Assembly (NCBI GenBank): GCA_003427395.1
Contig: BFEA01000394.1
Location: forward strand, 509,118 to 532,219
Length of the DNA stretch: 23,102 bases
Source: Chara braunii
Lineage: Eukaryota > Streptophyta > Charophyceae > Charales > Characeae
Reading direction: 5' to 3'
How positions within the stretch are numbered: position 1 is the first letter of the stretch; every line of letters begins with the position of its first letter. Positions 1-9,820 of the stretch are shown here, in pieces. The notes under the pieces are model-generated. The model saw only the letters and a list, made by a program, of their open reading frames with translations, was not told the DNA's origin and ran no database searches. Made by a program: the position numbers and the translations under genes.

Positions 1-10
1 AGCTCCCCCA

Positions 11-1494
11 TTGGTTGCGGGTCCATCGATGACGTCGTCGTCGGTTGGGCCCTCGTTCTCACCTATGTTTGGCATGCCCCCTTCGGGTGGTTATGTAGCA
101 ACTAGTGGTCCGGTTCTTAGAACTTCTACCGTACCATCCATGACAGTGGTTACTACAGTCCCACTGTCAAGTCAGGCTCAGGTTAGTATGCAACAACCTG
201 TTTCGGTGGCCATGCAGCCATTGCAGCAATCTCCTGGGTCAATGCAGCCTATGTAGTGGATGCCCAAAATACCCTTGCTGAGTCCTAAGCCCTTCTCTGG
301 CGACAGGAAGAAGGATGACATCCTTCTTCCTGTCGCCAGAGAAGGGCTTAGGACTCAGCAAGGGTATTTTGGGCATCCACTGCATAGGCTGCATTGACCC
401 AGGAGATTGCTGCAATGGCTGCATGGCCACCGAAACAGGTTGTTGCATACTAACCTGAGCCTGACTTGGATACCTGGGTAAGGATGGTGCCTACCTATGT
501 GAGGCACAAGCTTACCAAGACGGAGCAAGAAGTTGTAGTGGCTGCTTCCTTTTTAGAAGGGTCAGCGGCCCGCTGGTTGCATGGCCTAGTGCAGCAACAG
601 GGCTAAGGTCAGAACTTTGATGGTTGGGCCCAAGCCCAAACATTGGAAGAGTTTGTACGATCCGTGTACAATAGGTGGCATGACCCTCAAGGGGCTAAAA
701 AAGCCACAAACGCAATCAACATTCTTTGTGCCAGAAGGTACAAGAATGTTCGAGAGCTCATAGATACCGTAGAACATCTGCTCGTGGTACCCGGTGTGCG
801 CTATGACCAGCAGGTTCTCCTCACGGATTACCTAAGATGTCTGCCTTCAGAGGTTAGGACAAAGCTGGTGGATGAGGCCTATGTCGAGCAACACAACTTC
901 GCCTCCTTCAGCAAGAAGGCCTTAGATATAGAAGCAAAACTGGGGTTCTCGCATCAGAGTCAAGGAGATGGTAGGAAGAAGAGACTTCCCCAAGATTGGA
1001 AGAAGAAGGGTCAGTTAATGTTCGTTGACCACGATGGTCAAACGACGGAGATTGACGAGTTCCCAGGTCTAGGGGATGAGACAGAGCATGATGGGGCCAA
1101 TGAGACTGTACGGTCCACGGGTCAGGACGACCAAGGTACGCCCGCCTAGGTGAAACTTGGTTTAGAGTATGAGGTGAGGAGGGACCGAGTTGCTAGGGGT
1201 ATGTGTATGAACTGTGGCAACTATGGCCACACGTGCAGAGCGTGCCGAGGTAAGAAAGTCTTAACGAGGGTAGCCTTATCCAACGGTGGTGGGACTATCT
1301 TCGAACCTTGGCGGTGCTTCTGCGAGCACTTAGCAGGGAAACACCTCGGGCCAGTAGGAGTTTTAGCTGCTCTTACTTGCGCTGAAGTGGTAACGTTGCC
1401 TTCCCCACTTCAGGCGTTGGCCAGGGCTAGTGACCCACGTATAGTCCCGCAAACACACCGGCGCTCTGTTCGAGAGATGTGTCTGAGGCCCTAG
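11..1494 (+). pseudogene. Gag-like polyprotein, disrupted
   Basis: The first 80 residues are rich in Ser, Pro, Met and Gln and stop at TAG 254-256. After the palindrome (168-468) the frame resumes near 463 with a retrotransposon gag (capsid-like) domain, readable as FLEGSAARWLHG, then FDGWAQAQTLEEFV, then YNRWHDPQGA, and a Lys/Arg-rich stretch near 960-1010. TAA 604-606 and TAG 1147-1149 interrupt it. A CCHC zinc knuckle (C-x2-C-x4-H-x4-C, CMNCGNYGHTCRAC) lies at 1204-1245, where nucleocapsid would bind RNA. The frame closes at 1492-1494. Gag would form the cytoplasmic particle; this copy cannot make it whole. Confidence 0.88.
168..468. repeat. 301-nt near-perfect palindrome inside gag
   Basis: Bases 168-317 and 319-468 are reverse complements about a single centre base at 318, so the spacer is one nucleotide. 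I read one mismatch in 150 pairs: T254 against G382. The left arm therefore carries TAG where the right arm, read on the minus strand, keeps CAG. Gag coding resumes in a sensible frame right after the right arm, so the right arm is an extra inverted copy of the left one. It may be a genuine fold-back duplication or an assembly or library artefact. Confidence 0.97.
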
Positions 1495-1990
1495 AAGAGT
1501 TAGAGACCTAGTGGTTAGGGAAGGACCCCAACGACTCTTGGGCGGTGATTAGTAGAGGTCCAAAAGGTGAACACTTCGTGGTAGAGGTTAATGTAGGTGG
1601 CCGCAAGGTGGGCGTCTTCGCAGACATAGGCTCTACACGAAACTTCATCAGCCGTGCTTGTGTGGATAAACTGCGCTTCGGGGACCAAGTGTAGCAGCTT
1701 AGCAGAACTGTAGCTTCGACATGAGCCAACAAGCACCAAATGGTTGTTAAGGACTATGTCAAGGACGTAGTCTGTTCCTTCTCTTATGGAGGAGGGGAAG
1801 TGAGTGATAAAATCTCATTCCTCGTTACCGACGAACTGCCCTTCGACATGTTACTAGGCATGTACTACCTCGAGGTTGCTCAACCTCGGTTTGATTGGGA
1901 TAGGAAGGTGTTGATACACAAGCTGCCAAACGGTGGGACTGTTAGACTGCAAAAGTACAAGGCTAGCAGTCTAGTGGAGAACTACGGCTG
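1495..1990 (+). pseudogene. Retropepsin-like aspartic protease domain, disrupted
   Basis: In the frame of the downstream RT, the protein reads VGVFADIGSTRNFISRACV around 1608-1664 and later [21 protein letters not shown] (1836-1898), the pattern of Ty3/gypsy proteases with their active-site loop and the second (I/L)LG motif. The catalytic triplet, normally D-S/T-G, reads D-I-G (1623-1631), so the enzyme would be impaired even without the stops at 1509, 1692 and 1722. It would have cut the Gag-Pol precursor. The domain lies in a different frame from gag, so the ancestor used frameshifting or an indel has occurred. Confidence 0.85.
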
Positions 1991-2069
1991 CATGTGTGCT
2001 TCCTCTTTCTATAACTACTACAAGCAGAATCGCGAGGAGGGCATGTATCTAGTCTTTGTCTCTGAAAAA

Positions 2070-2965
2070 AGGGAGGCTGTTAAAACACCCCCAGAGATAG
2101 AATCAGTCGTCGCAACATATTCAAACCTTTTTGAGGAGCCCATAGGTGTGGTAGAAAGGGAGGTGGTCCATGCGATAGAGGTTGTCCCAGGTAGTAAGGT
2201 ACCTAGAGGACGAATCTATAGGATGTCTCCTGTGGAGTTGGATGAGCTCCGCCGCCAGCTCGAGGAGCTCACAGAAAAGGGATGGATTCGGCCTAGTACC
2301 TCCCCTTACGGTGCGCCAGTCTTATTTGTCCCAAAGAAGGGAGGTACCCTAAGGATGTGCATTGACTGTAGGGGTCTCAATGCCATCATCGTTAAGAACG
2401 TGGAGCCCCTACCCCGCATCGACGACCATCTGGATAGAGTGTAGGGATGCCGGTACTTCACGAAGATAGATTTGAAGTCCGCGGATACCATCAAATTGCC
2501 ATTAGACGTGAGGACCAGCACAAAATTGCATTTCAGACCAGGTACGGTTTGTACGAGTTTGTGGTGATGCCCTTTGGCCTATGCAATGCACCTGGTATAT
2601 TCCAGCACGCGATGAACAAGATATTTCATGAATACTTAAACAAGTTTATCGTCATGTACGTCGACGATATTCTTATCTTTAGTAGGACTGTAGAGGAGCA
2701 CGCTGAGCACTTGAAAATAGTGCTAGGTCTCCTAAGGCAGCACCGATACAAGGTTAACTTGGAGAAATGTGAGTTCGGTCGCACCAAGATCTTGCACTTG
2801 CATCATGAAATCTCAGCGGATGGACTAAGGCCGGATGATGCTAAGGTGGCCAGCATTCGTGACTGGCCCATACCTCAGATTGTTACTGAGGTCAGATCGT
2901 TTTGGGGGATGACGGGCTACTATCGTCCGTTTGTAAGAACTATAGTACTATGGCTTCCCCATTAA
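2070..2965 (+). pseudogene. Reverse transcriptase domain, disrupted
   Basis: The N-terminal part reads [20 protein letters not shown], then [15 protein letters not shown] and [12 protein letters not shown], the usual palm and finger blocks. TAG 2442-2444 and an indel near 2481 then move the frame. The continuation has YHQIAI, MPFGLCNAPGIFQ and the catalytic YVDD box at 2657-2668 (MYVDDILIFS). The thumb motif GYYRPFV is followed by loss of about one base near 2937, which shifts the frame again. In an intact element this enzyme copies the RNA genome into DNA inside the particle. The family assignment is secure. Confidence 0.95.
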
Positions 2966-3480
2966 CAGATCCAACTTGACTTGACAACCCTTGGGAGTGG
3001 ACTGAAGAGTGGGAGGCGTCCTTCAGGAAACTGAAGTATGCTCTGACCCACTATGAAGTCAAACTTCCTGATCCTGATAAACCCTTTGTTGTGATCACAG
3101 ACGCCAGCCAATATGGCGTAGGCGCGGTCCTTGCGCAAAAGGAGGGACCAAACTTGAGACCAATCGAGTATATGAGTAAGAAGATGCCATCTCAAAAGCT
3201 AGCAAAGTCCACGTATGAGCGTGAGCTCTATGCCCTATATAGAGCGCTGGTCCATTGGAGACGATATCTCCTAGGCAGATTCTTCTACGTGAGATCTGAC
3301 CATGAGACCTTGCGTTGGATCAAGACACAGCATGTGCTCTCTGATGCACTCAAGCGATGGATACAAGTGATAGACATGTATGACTATTAACTTGATCCAA
3401 TCAGTGGAGAATACAACAAACTGGCTGATGCATTATCTCGTGGGGCAGATTATCTGGGCGCGTTAGTTACTGAATTTGGC
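2938..3480 (+). pseudogene. RNase H domain, disrupted
   Basis: The domain opens after the RT frameshift with a PWEWTEEWEASF stretch. It carries the three expected acidic positions: ITDASQYGVGAVLAQ (Asp, about 3094), STYERELYA (Glu, about 3217) and RSDHETLRW (Asp, about 3298). The closing tract reads GEYNKLADALSRGAD near 3409-3453, the usual end of Ty3/gypsy RNase H. TGA 2977-2979 and TAA 3388-3390 break it. It would degrade the RNA strand of the RNA-DNA hybrid. Confidence 0.92.
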
Positions 3481-4513
3481 ATATCTAACGATCTAACTCG
3501 ATCATTGGTGGAAGCCTATCAGCAAGATCCTGTTATGTCTGAGATCATCCTTAAATTCCAAGCGAAGGACAAAGTAACTTTGGATGAATTTACGATGGTA
3601 GACGGCTTGCTATTTCTTGAGAAGGCAGGGAATAAAAGATTGTGTGCGAGTGTCTTTGCGTAGTTTGTTTCTAGGCGAGTGTCACGATGCAACTGGTCAT
3701 TTTGGTTACAGAAAAACCTCAGCTAACCTGGTACAGAAATTCTGGTGGCCTTCTATGATGGAAGATGCCAAGAAGTATGTTGAAACCTGTCATGTCTGTC
3801 AACGTGACAAACCTGGGACTCAGGCACCGCTTGGGCTCATCAAGCCCTTGCCGATTCCTGAAGGTCCTGGTCAGAGCGTCTCCATGGACTTAATGGATAC
3901 TCTTGTGACCAGCAGGTCTGGGAAAAGACACATCTTCGTTATAGTAGACGGCTTTTCTAAGTATGCAAGACTGATCGCTATGCCCGAGACTGCTAAAACC
4001 GACTATGTCATCAGATTGTTCATGGACAACTGGGTACGGGACTGAGGTTTACCTAAGTCTATCGTCAGCGATAGGGGTGTTCGCTTTACGAGCGAACTGT
4101 GGCAGAACACTGCCCAGATGGGAACCAGACTGCAAATGACGTCAGGGAATCACCCTGAGTCAAATGGACAGGCGGAACAGATGAACAGAGTAGTGCAGCA
4201 CCTACTAAGACACTACATTAAGCCAAGTCAGAATGACTGGGACGAGAAACTGCCTCTCGTCGCCAGCCTGTATAACAATGCTGTACACAGCACGAATGGC
4301 ATGACCCACAACCAACTGCATCTTGGTTGGAGGCCTAGAACCGCCTTAGATTTTCTACTACCTGAGAGTCAACCATCTGCAGCACCAGGCAGCATAGAGT
4401 TTGCTGTAAAATATGATCAGATGCTGCAGCCGGCTGTAGAGCATATGAGAAAAGCTCAAGAAGCCATGGTGGCATCTGAGAATAAGCACAGACGGCTGTC
4501 TCAATTTCAGTAG
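3480..4513 (+). pseudogene. Integrase (HHCC zinc and DDE core), disrupted
   Basis: The zinc-binding part has H-x4-H (His at 3683 and 3698) and C-x2-C (Cys at 3788 and 3797). The DDE core is visible: Asp in SMDLMDT (3887), Asp in IVSDRGVRF (4070) and Glu in HPESNGQAEQ (4157), with the GHFGYRKT and YNNAVHS blocks usual in this family. A loss of about two bases near 3640 shifts the frame upstream of the zinc finger. TGA 4043-4045 separates the first from the second catalytic Asp. The enzyme would insert the cDNA into chromosomes. Confidence 0.94.
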
Positions 4514-4988
4514 GAGAGCGAGTTTGGTTAAATCATCTGAGTTGGGACAGGAACTGGGAATTTCTAGAAAGCTAATGCCACAGTACTTTGGTCCTTGGGA
4601 GGTCTTAGACATAGTGGGTGATCAGATGGACGGACCTTCCTATGTGATTCACATCCCCCAACATCTACGTACACACCCTGTATTCCATGCCTCAAAGCTG
4701 GCACCTTTCGCAGAGTCTGCACAATTCCCTTCCAGATGGTCAATGCTGCCCCCAACCATGGATGGCGAAGTGGACAGCGACCAGATCGTGGAGCATCGTC
4801 TGATGCCTGTTTCTTGACCACCTGGCAGAGGCCGCCCTCCTAAGCCAAAAATGCAGTACCGGGTCAGATTCAGACATCATCTGGACCCCAGCGAAGATCG
4901 GTGGTTCACCAGAGAACTCATGGAAACTGCACCTCAAGTCATTGCAGGCTACGAAAGAGATCTCAAAGGAAAGATGCCTGCAGAATAG
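4514..4988 (+). pseudogene. Integrase C-terminal region and chromodomain, disrupted
   Basis: Two apparent one-base losses near 4511 and 4530 restore a frame reading LMPQYFGPWEVLDIVGDQ and HVFHASKL-like wording (THPVFHASKLAPF), the GPY/F module of integrase. A chromodomain-like end follows: DQIVEHRLMP, stop at 4815-4817, then QYRVRFRHHLDPSEDRWFTR and TAPQVIAGYER, ending at TAG 4986-4988. Chromodomains of this kind are thought to steer integration to marked chromatin. It classes the element as a chromovirus. Confidence 0.85.
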
Positions 4989-5028
4989 AAGACTTCTCAG
5001 AGGACTATCGAAGCACAGGAGGAGGGAA

Positions 5029-5830
5029 TGCGAGGATCTGGGTCCTCGGCAGGCCTAAGGGCCCCCTGTTGCATCTGTGCCCGCCCTAAGTGAAGGCGGG
5101 CCTAACAAATCACAAAAGGCCCTCGGTCTTCAATTTCGTATTTGGGGTCCAGGCAGTTTCGTCGCGCCAGTTGGTTGAGGAAAACACAGGCCAAGCAGCA
5201 AGACTTTCGACGGCCTTCCAGGCCTTTCCAAAATGATGCAGGCCCTGGACGAGAATGGCAGCCTCATTCACAGACAGTTGGGAGGCCCAACCGAATGAGG
5301 CCCAGTAGCTGCAAGAGAGGTGCAGCGTCCTGGGGCCTACCGGAAGCTTCTGGGCCCAGGCTAGTCCAGCCAGACTGCCGAATGAGGCAGGCTCTTTTCA
5401 TATAGGAAAGAGCTCCCTGCCCGGCCATTCATTCGGGCACTCGCATGCTGGCGGCAGCGCTGCTGGAGCTGAAGCTCGTGGGCTGCTGCTAGCGCTGAGA
5501 GGCGAAGTGCAAGCACGTGCGGTCGTGCAAGGAGGAGGGCGCTGCTGAGGGCAGCGCCATAACCCAGCCCCCAAAGCTGGTGGGCTTGGATGTACAGTGA
5601 GGCGCAGGGGTGGTCTTCGGGTTTCAAGAAGAGTACGTGGGAGTAAGACGAGGGAGAGAGAGAGAGGATGATGATGATGATGTGAGGGCACATACCTGGT
5701 ATTGGCGATGGTCTGCATGGGCGACATCTTCAAGTACTTCGGGGGCTGCTGACGTCAGCAGTTGTAGTAGCTGTGTAGGGAGTAGGCTGGGCACCGAGCA
5801 CCAAGTAGGGAGATAGGGACTGGATACATA
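5029..5830 (+). mobile_element. Probable 3' LTR of the chromovirus (borders approximate)
   Basis: The pol frame ends at 4988 and is followed by a purine run (AGGAGGAGGGA, about 5017-5027) suited to a polypurine tract, directly before a TG. Inside are a small hairpin (5079-5101, arms cccgcc/ggcggg), a TATA-like CATATA in the loop of a longer hairpin (about 5386-5421), repeated GCGCTG words near 5456-5500, a (GA)n/(GAT)n tract at 5651-5681, and a TACCTGG...GCGATGG motif at 5691-5711. This order recurs in other LTR-like segments of the window. No second LTR is available, so start and end are guesses. Confidence 0.5.
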
Positions 5831-6119
5831 TGTTGGTGGTTTCGAGAGCAAGCTCTCATTAGCATTGGTTTTCAGTGCTACGATTCTCCATTGGTGTCAT
5901 ATTGGTGCAATGCTGCTTTCTGAACACTGTGATACGATCTGGCTTTCAATGTGATTGTGCAATCTGAATCTTGTCCTCTCGCTATTGCTCATTTTCCTTG
6001 CACCTGTACTTTAATGACTTCAAAGTTCAAACTGATGGAATTATTGGATTGATTAGCTCATGGCATTGCAGGACATTGTTATCTGGGACATGATTGGATG
6101 ACGAGACTGGGTTCATTAC
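5831..6119. other. No gene recognised
   Basis: AT-leaning sequence without a convincing reading frame. It contains a short hairpin (gagagcaagctctc, about 5842-5855). A GGGACAT word at 6085-6091 could be a remnant of the U6 5' region, but the bases between it and the U6 match do not align. Confidence 0.5.
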
Positions 6120-6181
6120 ACAGAGAAGACTAGCATGGCCCCTGCGCAAGGATGACACACATAAATCGAGAAATGGTCCAT
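6120..6181 (+). pseudogene. U6 snRNA 3' half (truncated retro-copy)
   Basis: About 62 bases match plant-type U6 spliceosomal RNA from the ACAGAGA box to its 3' end, with about three substitutions: GACTAGC for GATTAGC, and ACACATAA for ACGCACAA. The AGC triad, the GGCCCCTGCGCAAGGATGAC internal stem-loop and the 3' AAATGGTCC end are all present. The 5' stem-loop and the expected upstream promoter boxes are missing, so this is not a functional gene. It ends exactly where a (TTA)n tract begins, which suggests insertion by reverse transcription. Confidence 0.92.
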
Positions 6182-6206
6182 TTATTATTATTATTATTAT
6201 TATTTT
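6181..6206. repeat. (TTA)n tract at U6 3' end
   Basis: Perfect TTA repeats followed by a T6 run directly abut the U6 fragment. It may be the tail of the retro-insertion or the remains of the U6 terminator expanded by slippage. Confidence 0.95.
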
Positions 6207-6768
6207 TTAAGCAGCAAGACTGTGGATAGTGGGCCAGGTACGGGGAATTGAGAAGAAAACACAGTTTTAGATTTCCTGTATTTGTGTCACAGTCCAACTG
6301 ATCGGGGGTGGGAGATCCTCTCACCCCCACTTCATATCTTCATTTCCACTGGAGGCACAAAAGGGGGAGCTGAAAAAACGAGGAAATGATCGGGAGAGCG
6401 GTTTCAGTGTCCTCTTCGTGTTTATTCTTCAGGCATGGAGCGGTGCTTATGCTGCAAACATTGTTTTGAGAACGAAGCCATTTACCTGTAATCAACATGA
6501 TTCTGGAGCTAACATCATTGTCATGCTGACTCATGCACAAATGTCAAAACTCAGGATGAATGCTAGCTCAGTATGCGATAGCATTGAATTCACTAGACAG
6601 AACAGTGAGACAAAAAAGACCACAGAGATTCATACACTATTCGGCTCTCTTCTTCCCTCTCATATCGTCAATTGCACCCACCTTTGATGCCACCTCTACC
6701 AAACACAATTTAGCTCTCCAAGCGGATTAGGAGGCCAGCACGACAATATTAACAACGGATCTGACAAC
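6207..6768. other. No gene recognised; short palindrome at 6304-6328
   Basis: The only structure seen is a 25-nt near-perfect palindrome at 6304-6328 (GGGGGTG... / ...CACCCCC). The 89-codon open frame at 6418-6687 shows no motif I know, and I do not call it a gene. Confidence 0.6.
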
Positions 6769-6959
6769 TGTTATGACCCGGACCAATTGCGAAGTACAAA
6801 TTCACCAATAAAGCACAATGCTGCCCAATTGCAAAAGAAATGAATGAACTTGAGAGGATTGAGNTGTTATGACCCGGACCAATTGCGAAGTACAAATTCA
6901 CCAATAAAGCACAATGCTGCCCAATTGCAAAAGAAATGAATGAACTTGAGAGGATTGAG
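6769..6959. repeat. 95-bp segment written twice around a single N
   Basis: Bases 6769-6863 and 6865-6959 are identical, with N at 6864 between them. Exact identity and the N point to two overlapping contig ends joined without merging, rather than a biological tandem repeat. Confidence 0.95.
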
Positions 6960-7418
6960 AGGATNAGAAGAAGAAGAAGTAGTAGTAAGAAGGAAGAAGA
7001 TGAAGTACACCAGCAAAGAACCAATGTCAAAGCACTTCTCCTTCGCTCAACTTCTCAACTCCATATGTCCCCCTCTCTTATATTCAAACNAGNATTATTN
7101 NAACNNTGCTGACCAGCTGATCCAGAATCAAAGTCCAAGGTCCTCTTCTACAGCTGACTACTATTGAGGTCCTCCAGAGCCATGGCCGCCTCTCCCTTCT
7201 TCTTCCTTGGAGGCCGAGGCTATGGCGGACTACTGCAGGCCACCGTGATGTCCAGAGGACAACACAGAACAGCTATGGCTGTCCCGCACACACCACCATG
7301 CTCCGAACCACCTTGAAGTTACTCGGTATGGCTCCCCTCCCTCAGAGGGGTCTTCTTGCTGCTGCGCTTGACCAAGATGAAGATGGCTGCCACCATAGCC
7401 AGGTAGGTACCCCGGCTC

Positions 7419-7508
7419 CTTCTCCCTCCTCCTTCTTCTTCTTCCTCCTTCTTCTTCTTCTTCCTCCTTCTTCTTCTTCTTCCTCCTTCTTCTTCTTCTT
7501 CCTCCTCC
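7419..7508. repeat. CTTCTTCCTC pyrimidine minisatellite in the solo LTR
   Basis: A run of CTTCTT and CCTCCTT blocks repeats with a period of about 21 bp. It produces Ser/Phe or Glu/Arg/Lys low-complexity frames that should not be read as genes. Confidence 0.9.
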
Positions 7509-8247
7509 GCTGTCCTGCTTCTTCCTCCCACCAGCGCTGCTCCGCTGCCTCTCTCTTGCGCAGCTTGCCTAGCGCTGCTCTGGGCGCCGCTCCAAATGCC
7601 GACCTCCAACCGCTGGACCGACAAATGAGGCGGAGCTCCTTGCTCCGCCCACTGATATAGCGGCCTGGTTGCCTCTTGGGCGGTGACTTCCAGGCCGCTC
7701 GGCCTCCCAAGCAACCGGTGTGCCTCCGCTTTCGGAGGGAAACATCATTGCAGACCCTGAAACATCCCGNACAGGCCCTAGACTCCTACTACTACCCCTA
7801 GGACCTACCGGACTGCTAAAAATGCCAATTTTGTCTTTTCTGCNCGGACTTTCAAGTACCCCAAGATTCGGCCTTTCGGCCTTCAAGTACCCCGACATTG
7901 GACTTACCGGCCTACTTGAGTGTTTTCCCGCTACCCACCAAGGGTCGCGGGGCTGCTAGCTTCGCCACTTGAGTGTTCCCTGGCTGCACCCCTCACAAGC
8001 CACGCCACAGGTAAGTACNGGCCCTACCGGGCCTGCCCAGCATCCATGGCCCCGACGGGGTCACACACACACTCAAGCACTCAGTCAGGCACGCATTCAT
8101 CACCCAGGCACGCCAACCACATACAGGCACGCACTCAGACCCAACACAACCCACTCAACAGGCAGGGGACTTAGTACGGCATGCATTCCACGAGCAAACT
8201 CAGAAATCAGCTGTCTGTTACAGTCCGTGTGATGACGGGTCATTACA

Positions 8248-9204
8248 CAACGACGATACCAACCTTCTGAAGCAGTGTTTAGTCTCCCACCCAGTCCTGA
8301 TCACCAGCAGGCAGCTAGCGATGGCATATCACTGATCTACGGGAATGTGGTGGGACCTCACCGGCACTGCTACATGAATCTCAGTCTTCCATGTGGTTCA
8401 ACAGGAGGCAGGCGCATCTGGTTAACACAATTCAAGTCGGCTTCCAACAACAAGTGTCCAACAGTCTTAAGCATTCCTCTGGACGGAGGCACTGGCCTTG
8501 GGGGAGGGAAGTGATTGTTAATGGCCGCTAGGTCCATGTCTGGCTGCAAACAAGACGTAAAAATCAGAGCATTGGATTTTGCTTATGAAGGGGGAAGGGC
8601 CAGTATGAGCTGTATGCACAGTGAGCAGCTTAAGACTCTGGCAAAGCAACTATTTGGTTATGGTGCGCGGTGTGTAAGAGGACACACGAAGTGCTGCGCC
8701 CTCGCCAACATATTCTCTGGGCGTTGGGTCACGACTCTCTCTGGCCAGCCGAAAGGAGCCAGTTTTCTGGTGACCAGGCTTCAATGTGCTAATCTCCGAT
8801 CTCTGTATTTCCGATTGGAATGAAGAAAGCTGCGTCGTGTTAGCGCCTTCTGCGTGGAAAAGCAATGATGAAACCCTCCTGAAGTGACCGACCTCGCTGA
8901 GGCTTTTTGGTAGGGTAGAAGATGCTGAACCTGGTGAGGATTACGAAGTTGACACAAAATTTTTCCGGTATAGAGTAGCCAACACAATTTCGTGGTCGGA
9001 CATTGCATTCCCGATGTGGCTCGTGACTGATTGCGTAGCATGGTCCGCCCGATCGGGGGACTAATTTGAGGGTGCCTACCTTGTAGGATGATGTGGATAG
9101 GGTATGATTAAACCAGTAGTACCTCAGAGCCCCTTTTCCTGACATGGATTTCTGCTGAGGGCTGATAAAAAATGAACTGGCGTGGGACATTTGGTTTATT
9201 TTTG
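8248..9204. other. No gene recognised
   Basis: Open frames exist (for example 8515-8823 on +, 102 codons, with several Cys and His) but show no family motif I recognise. They could be unrecognised upstream exons of the E3 ligase gene, yet no splice-flanked block resembles that family. Confidence 0.45.
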
Positions 9205-9429
9205 CCTGGCACTGCAAGCCATTTCCGCCCGGTAAACCCCCAAGGTCATGGTGTGTTTATGGCCTTGGCACTGTTGGCAGAACAAATGGCTGGCAAAAAT
9301 GCCGGCGGTAAACCACCCTGGCACTGCAAGCCATTTCCGTCCGGTAAACCCCGAAGGTCGTGGTGTGTTTATGGCCTTGGCACTGTTGGCAGAACAAATG
9401 GCTGGCAAAAATACCGGCGGTAAACCACC
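9205..9429. repeat. Tandem duplication, 2 x 112 bp
   Basis: Two adjacent copies (9205-9316 and 9317-9428) start at CCTGGCACTGCAAGCC and end at GGCGGTAAACCACC. I count four substitutions between them. Frames read across them on both strands are repeats of each other and not proteins of a known family. Confidence 0.95.
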
Positions 9430-9820
9430 AGTCCACGCCATACACCGTGCGCGGGCCCCTTTTGGAGGCTGAAATGCGACAAAGGCCGCTGATGTAATCT
9501 ATCAACGGTGGTCCAGCCTTGACTTTTCCCGATGGGCAACGGGTGTCTTTTCAGCAAGGCTGGGGCTGTGCACTGGTGGTTTAAAGGAAGATTCATCCAC
9601 TCAATCCTATTGAGGAAAGTGGAAAGAATCTGACGAGTGGCAATGAACTTAGGCTAAAGCTCCAGCAGCCCCACTGAGGACTGATTTGCTCCAGCATTTG
9701 AGATGACACAAAGACACGCAGCACACTGACAACTGCTGTTCACTAAGCAGGTCGTAGATGTGAGGGACACGGCTGTGACGAGAGATTGATTGGTGAGAAA
9801 GAGATCTGTACATGGCTGTG
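9430..9820. other. No gene recognised
   Basis: Mixed-composition sequence with no domain, RNA gene or clear repeat that I can support. Confidence 0.5.

Larger units (their letters stand above)
1..5830 (+). mobile_element. Degenerate Ty3/gypsy chromovirus (5' end outside window)
   Basis: The order of domains on the + strand is gag with a CCHC knuckle, aspartic protease, reverse transcriptase, RNase H, integrase and a C-terminal chromodomain. This is the layout of Ty3/gypsy chromoviruses. The window opens inside gag, so the 5' LTR and primer-binding site are not seen. The reading frame is cut by stops at 254, 604, 1147, 1509, 1692, 1722, 2442, 2977, 3388, 4043 and 4815, and by frameshifts near 2481, 2937, 3640, 4511 and 4530, so it cannot be autonomous. 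Gag ends in one frame and protease-RT in another. The right boundary is approximate because there is no second LTR to compare with. Confidence 0.93.
6769..8247 (-). mobile_element. Solo LTR with inverted termini and target duplication
   Basis: The left end TGTTATGACCCG and right end CGGGTCATTACA are inverted repeats (11 of 12) with the TG...CA ends of LTRs. CAAC flanks both sides (6765-6768 and 8248-8251), a 4-bp target duplication; ACAAC would be 5 bp if the terminal A is shared. No coding domains lie inside. Read on the minus strand it has the order seen in the chromovirus 3' LTR: TATA-like CTATATCA (about 7652-7660), GC-rich hairpin (7629-7649), AGCAGCGCTAGG, a purine tract (7508-7419) and TACCTGGCTATGG (about 7400). 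That order is why I orient it to minus. It is likely a recombination product of a full element. Confidence 0.82.

Noticed and set aside
239-448. Minus-strand frame with gag-like wording
   Set aside because: It is the inverted copy of gag in the right arm of the palindrome, not a separate gene.
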